Shown here one piece after another: positions 5,696-6,082 of a DNA stretch of 6,082 bases. Positions within the stretch are counted from its first letter, which is position 1. Each line of letters starts with the position of its first letter. Source of the DNA: Candidatus Desantisbacteria bacterium CG2_30_40_21 (GTDB taxonomy: Bacteria; UBA9089; CG2-30-40-21); contig MNYI01000175.1 of assembly GCA_001873945.1 (NCBI GenBank), forward strand, positions 1 to 6,082. The letters run 5' to 3'. A program made the position numbers and the translations under genes. Under the pieces are notes generated by a model. That model was not told the DNA's origin and made no database searches. It saw nothing but the letters and a program-made list of their open reading frames with translations.

Positions 5696-5735
5696 TATAC
5701 TCAGGAAGGGCATAAATTGCGTTTTTCGTTGGTCT
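5696..5735 (+). repeat. solo end of the 161-321 repeat family
   Basis: The first 26 bases (5696-5721) match the terminal repeat of the 161-321 element at 23 positions: TATACTCA and GGGCATAAATTGCG are identical, and only the middle differs. The match continues as TTTTTCGTTGGTCT against TTTTTCGCTGGTCT, the inner flank of the right-hand end (read on the minus strand at 282-295). No inverse partner is present nearby. It begins 6 bases after the fliO stop. Confidence 0.75.
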
Positions 5736-5884
5736 ACACTATTACTCACTAAATAAATAGGGATTTCTGCCTTCGCAGGAATGAGTTGTTACTTCTTGTT
5801 TGCATCAAATGTCCCCCACTAACCCCCGCCAGCGGCTTATCGTGTCCCACATCTTTTGCTGGACAATTTAAGATGGGGAAAACC

Positions 5885-5903
5885 GGGGACAGCGCACATT
5901 TTT
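5885..5903 (+). repeat. GGGGACAGC repeat half upstream of the second RAYT
   Basis: GGGGACAGCGCACATTTTT shares GGGGACAGC and the A/T-rich end with the arms of the hairpin at 611-672. It ends directly at the -35 box of the RAYT promoter, so the repeat and promoter abut. Confidence 0.6.
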
Positions 5904-5904
5904 C

Positions 5905-5933
5905 TTGACAAGAGAAGATTTATATGGTAATAT
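5905..5933 (+). promoter_or_regulatory. sigma-70 promoter of the second RAYT
   Basis: A consensus TTGACA (5905-5910) and TAATAT (5928-5933) are separated by 17 bases. Transcription should begin near 5940, only a few bases before the ATG at 5943, so the message would be leaderless or nearly so. Confidence 0.75.
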
Positions 5934-5942
5934 TTATTTATT

Positions 5943-6082
5943 ATGGCAAGAATGGCAAGAATTATCGTACCAAACATACCGCATCATCTTACTCAGAGAG
6001 GTAATTATAGGCAAATAGTATTTGATACCAACAATGATCGGGTACAATATTTGTCATGGATAAAGGAATACAGTGAAAGATA
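5943..6082 (+). CDS. REP-associated tyrosine transposase (RAYT), N-terminal part, running off the window
   Basis: RAYTs are Y1/HUH single-strand nucleases related to IS200 TnpA; they cut and may move REP palindromes. The 46 visible residues contain the family's opening strand, IIVPNIPHHLTQRGN (7-21), then YRQIVFDTNNDRVQYLSWI (22-40), which precedes the first helix. The catalytic HUH pair and tyrosine would lie beyond the window. Two in-frame starts exist, at 5943 and 5952, because ATGGCAAGA is duplicated. Neither has a Shine-Dalgarno, and the promoter places transcription start just before the first. The remnant at 333-755 covers the opposite half of the same family, so the two do not overlap and cannot be compared here. 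Whether the gene is intact depends on sequence outside the window. Confidence 0.85.
   Translation, partial: MARMARIIVPNIPHHLTQRGNYRQIVFDTNNDRVQYLSWIKEYSER

Larger units (their letters stand above)
5690..5942. other. gene-free, repeat-rich gap between fliO and the second RAYT
   Basis: No coding frame is convincing here. It holds the solo repeat end (5696-5735) and a small hairpin CTGC/GCAG with flanking pairing (5767-5781). A nested palindrome follows, with outer arms TGTCCCC (5810-5816) and GGGGACA (5885-5891) and an inner imperfect stem TCCCACATCTT (5845-5855) with AAGATGGGGA (5870-5879). The gap ends with the promoter at 5905-5933. Confidence 0.65.

Noticed and set aside
5767..5781. Small hairpin after fliO as a rho-independent terminator
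   Set aside because: Short, bulged stem followed by ATGAGTTG rather than a T-run.

Overview
This is an AT-rich bacterial segment that mixes housekeeping genes with a heavy load of small palindromic repeats and broken genes. Three kinds of gene are clear. The first is a menaquinone gene of the futalosine pathway (mqnE, minus strand). The second is a pair of flagellar genes, fliY and fliO (plus strand). The third is pieces of two REP-associated tyrosine transposases (RAYT, Y1/IS200-like), one near each end. FliY with a CheC-like domain, futalosine menaquinone synthesis and abundant RAYT/repeat debris fit a flagellated, anaerobic or respiring bacterium, possibly from an uncultivated lineage. The sequence alone does not fix the phylum.

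Layout. 1-97: a good sigma-70 promoter over an operator-like palindrome. 98-199: the start of an unrecognised gene, cut off by a 161-bp inverted-repeat element (161-321). 322-755: the C-terminal half of a RAYT, whose own C-terminus is replaced by a perfect 28-bp hairpin (611-672). 752-1918 (minus): an intact MFS permease. 1929-2234 (minus): the frameshifted, 5'-truncated tail of a sigma-54-dependent regulator, ending at a 157-bp inverted-repeat element (2235-2391). 2427-3503 (minus): mqnE. 3504-3771: a divergent promoter region with one strong promoter per direction. 3772-4809: fliY. 4816-5006: a large palindrome built of octamer tandem repeats. 5027-5689: fliO. 5690-5942: a repeat-filled gap with a third strong promoter. 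5943-6082: the N-terminus of a second RAYT, running off the window.

How it works together. FliY and FliO are consecutive in many fliM-fliN/Y-fliO-fliP-fliQ-fliR operons. Here fliM is not upstream and fliP is not directly downstream, so the flagellar cluster has been broken up. Both RAYT loci carry the same two repeat families: a TATACTCA...ATTGCG end and a GGGGACAGC palindrome. The most interesting reading is therefore a RAYT with its cognate repeats remodelling the neighbourhood. In support, both broken genes end at inverted-repeat elements, and the ribosome binding site and TTG start of fliO appear to lie inside a diverged copy of the repeat end. A second point of interest is that FliY keeps its CheC fold and SpoA domain but seems to have lost key residues at both CheC phosphatase sites.
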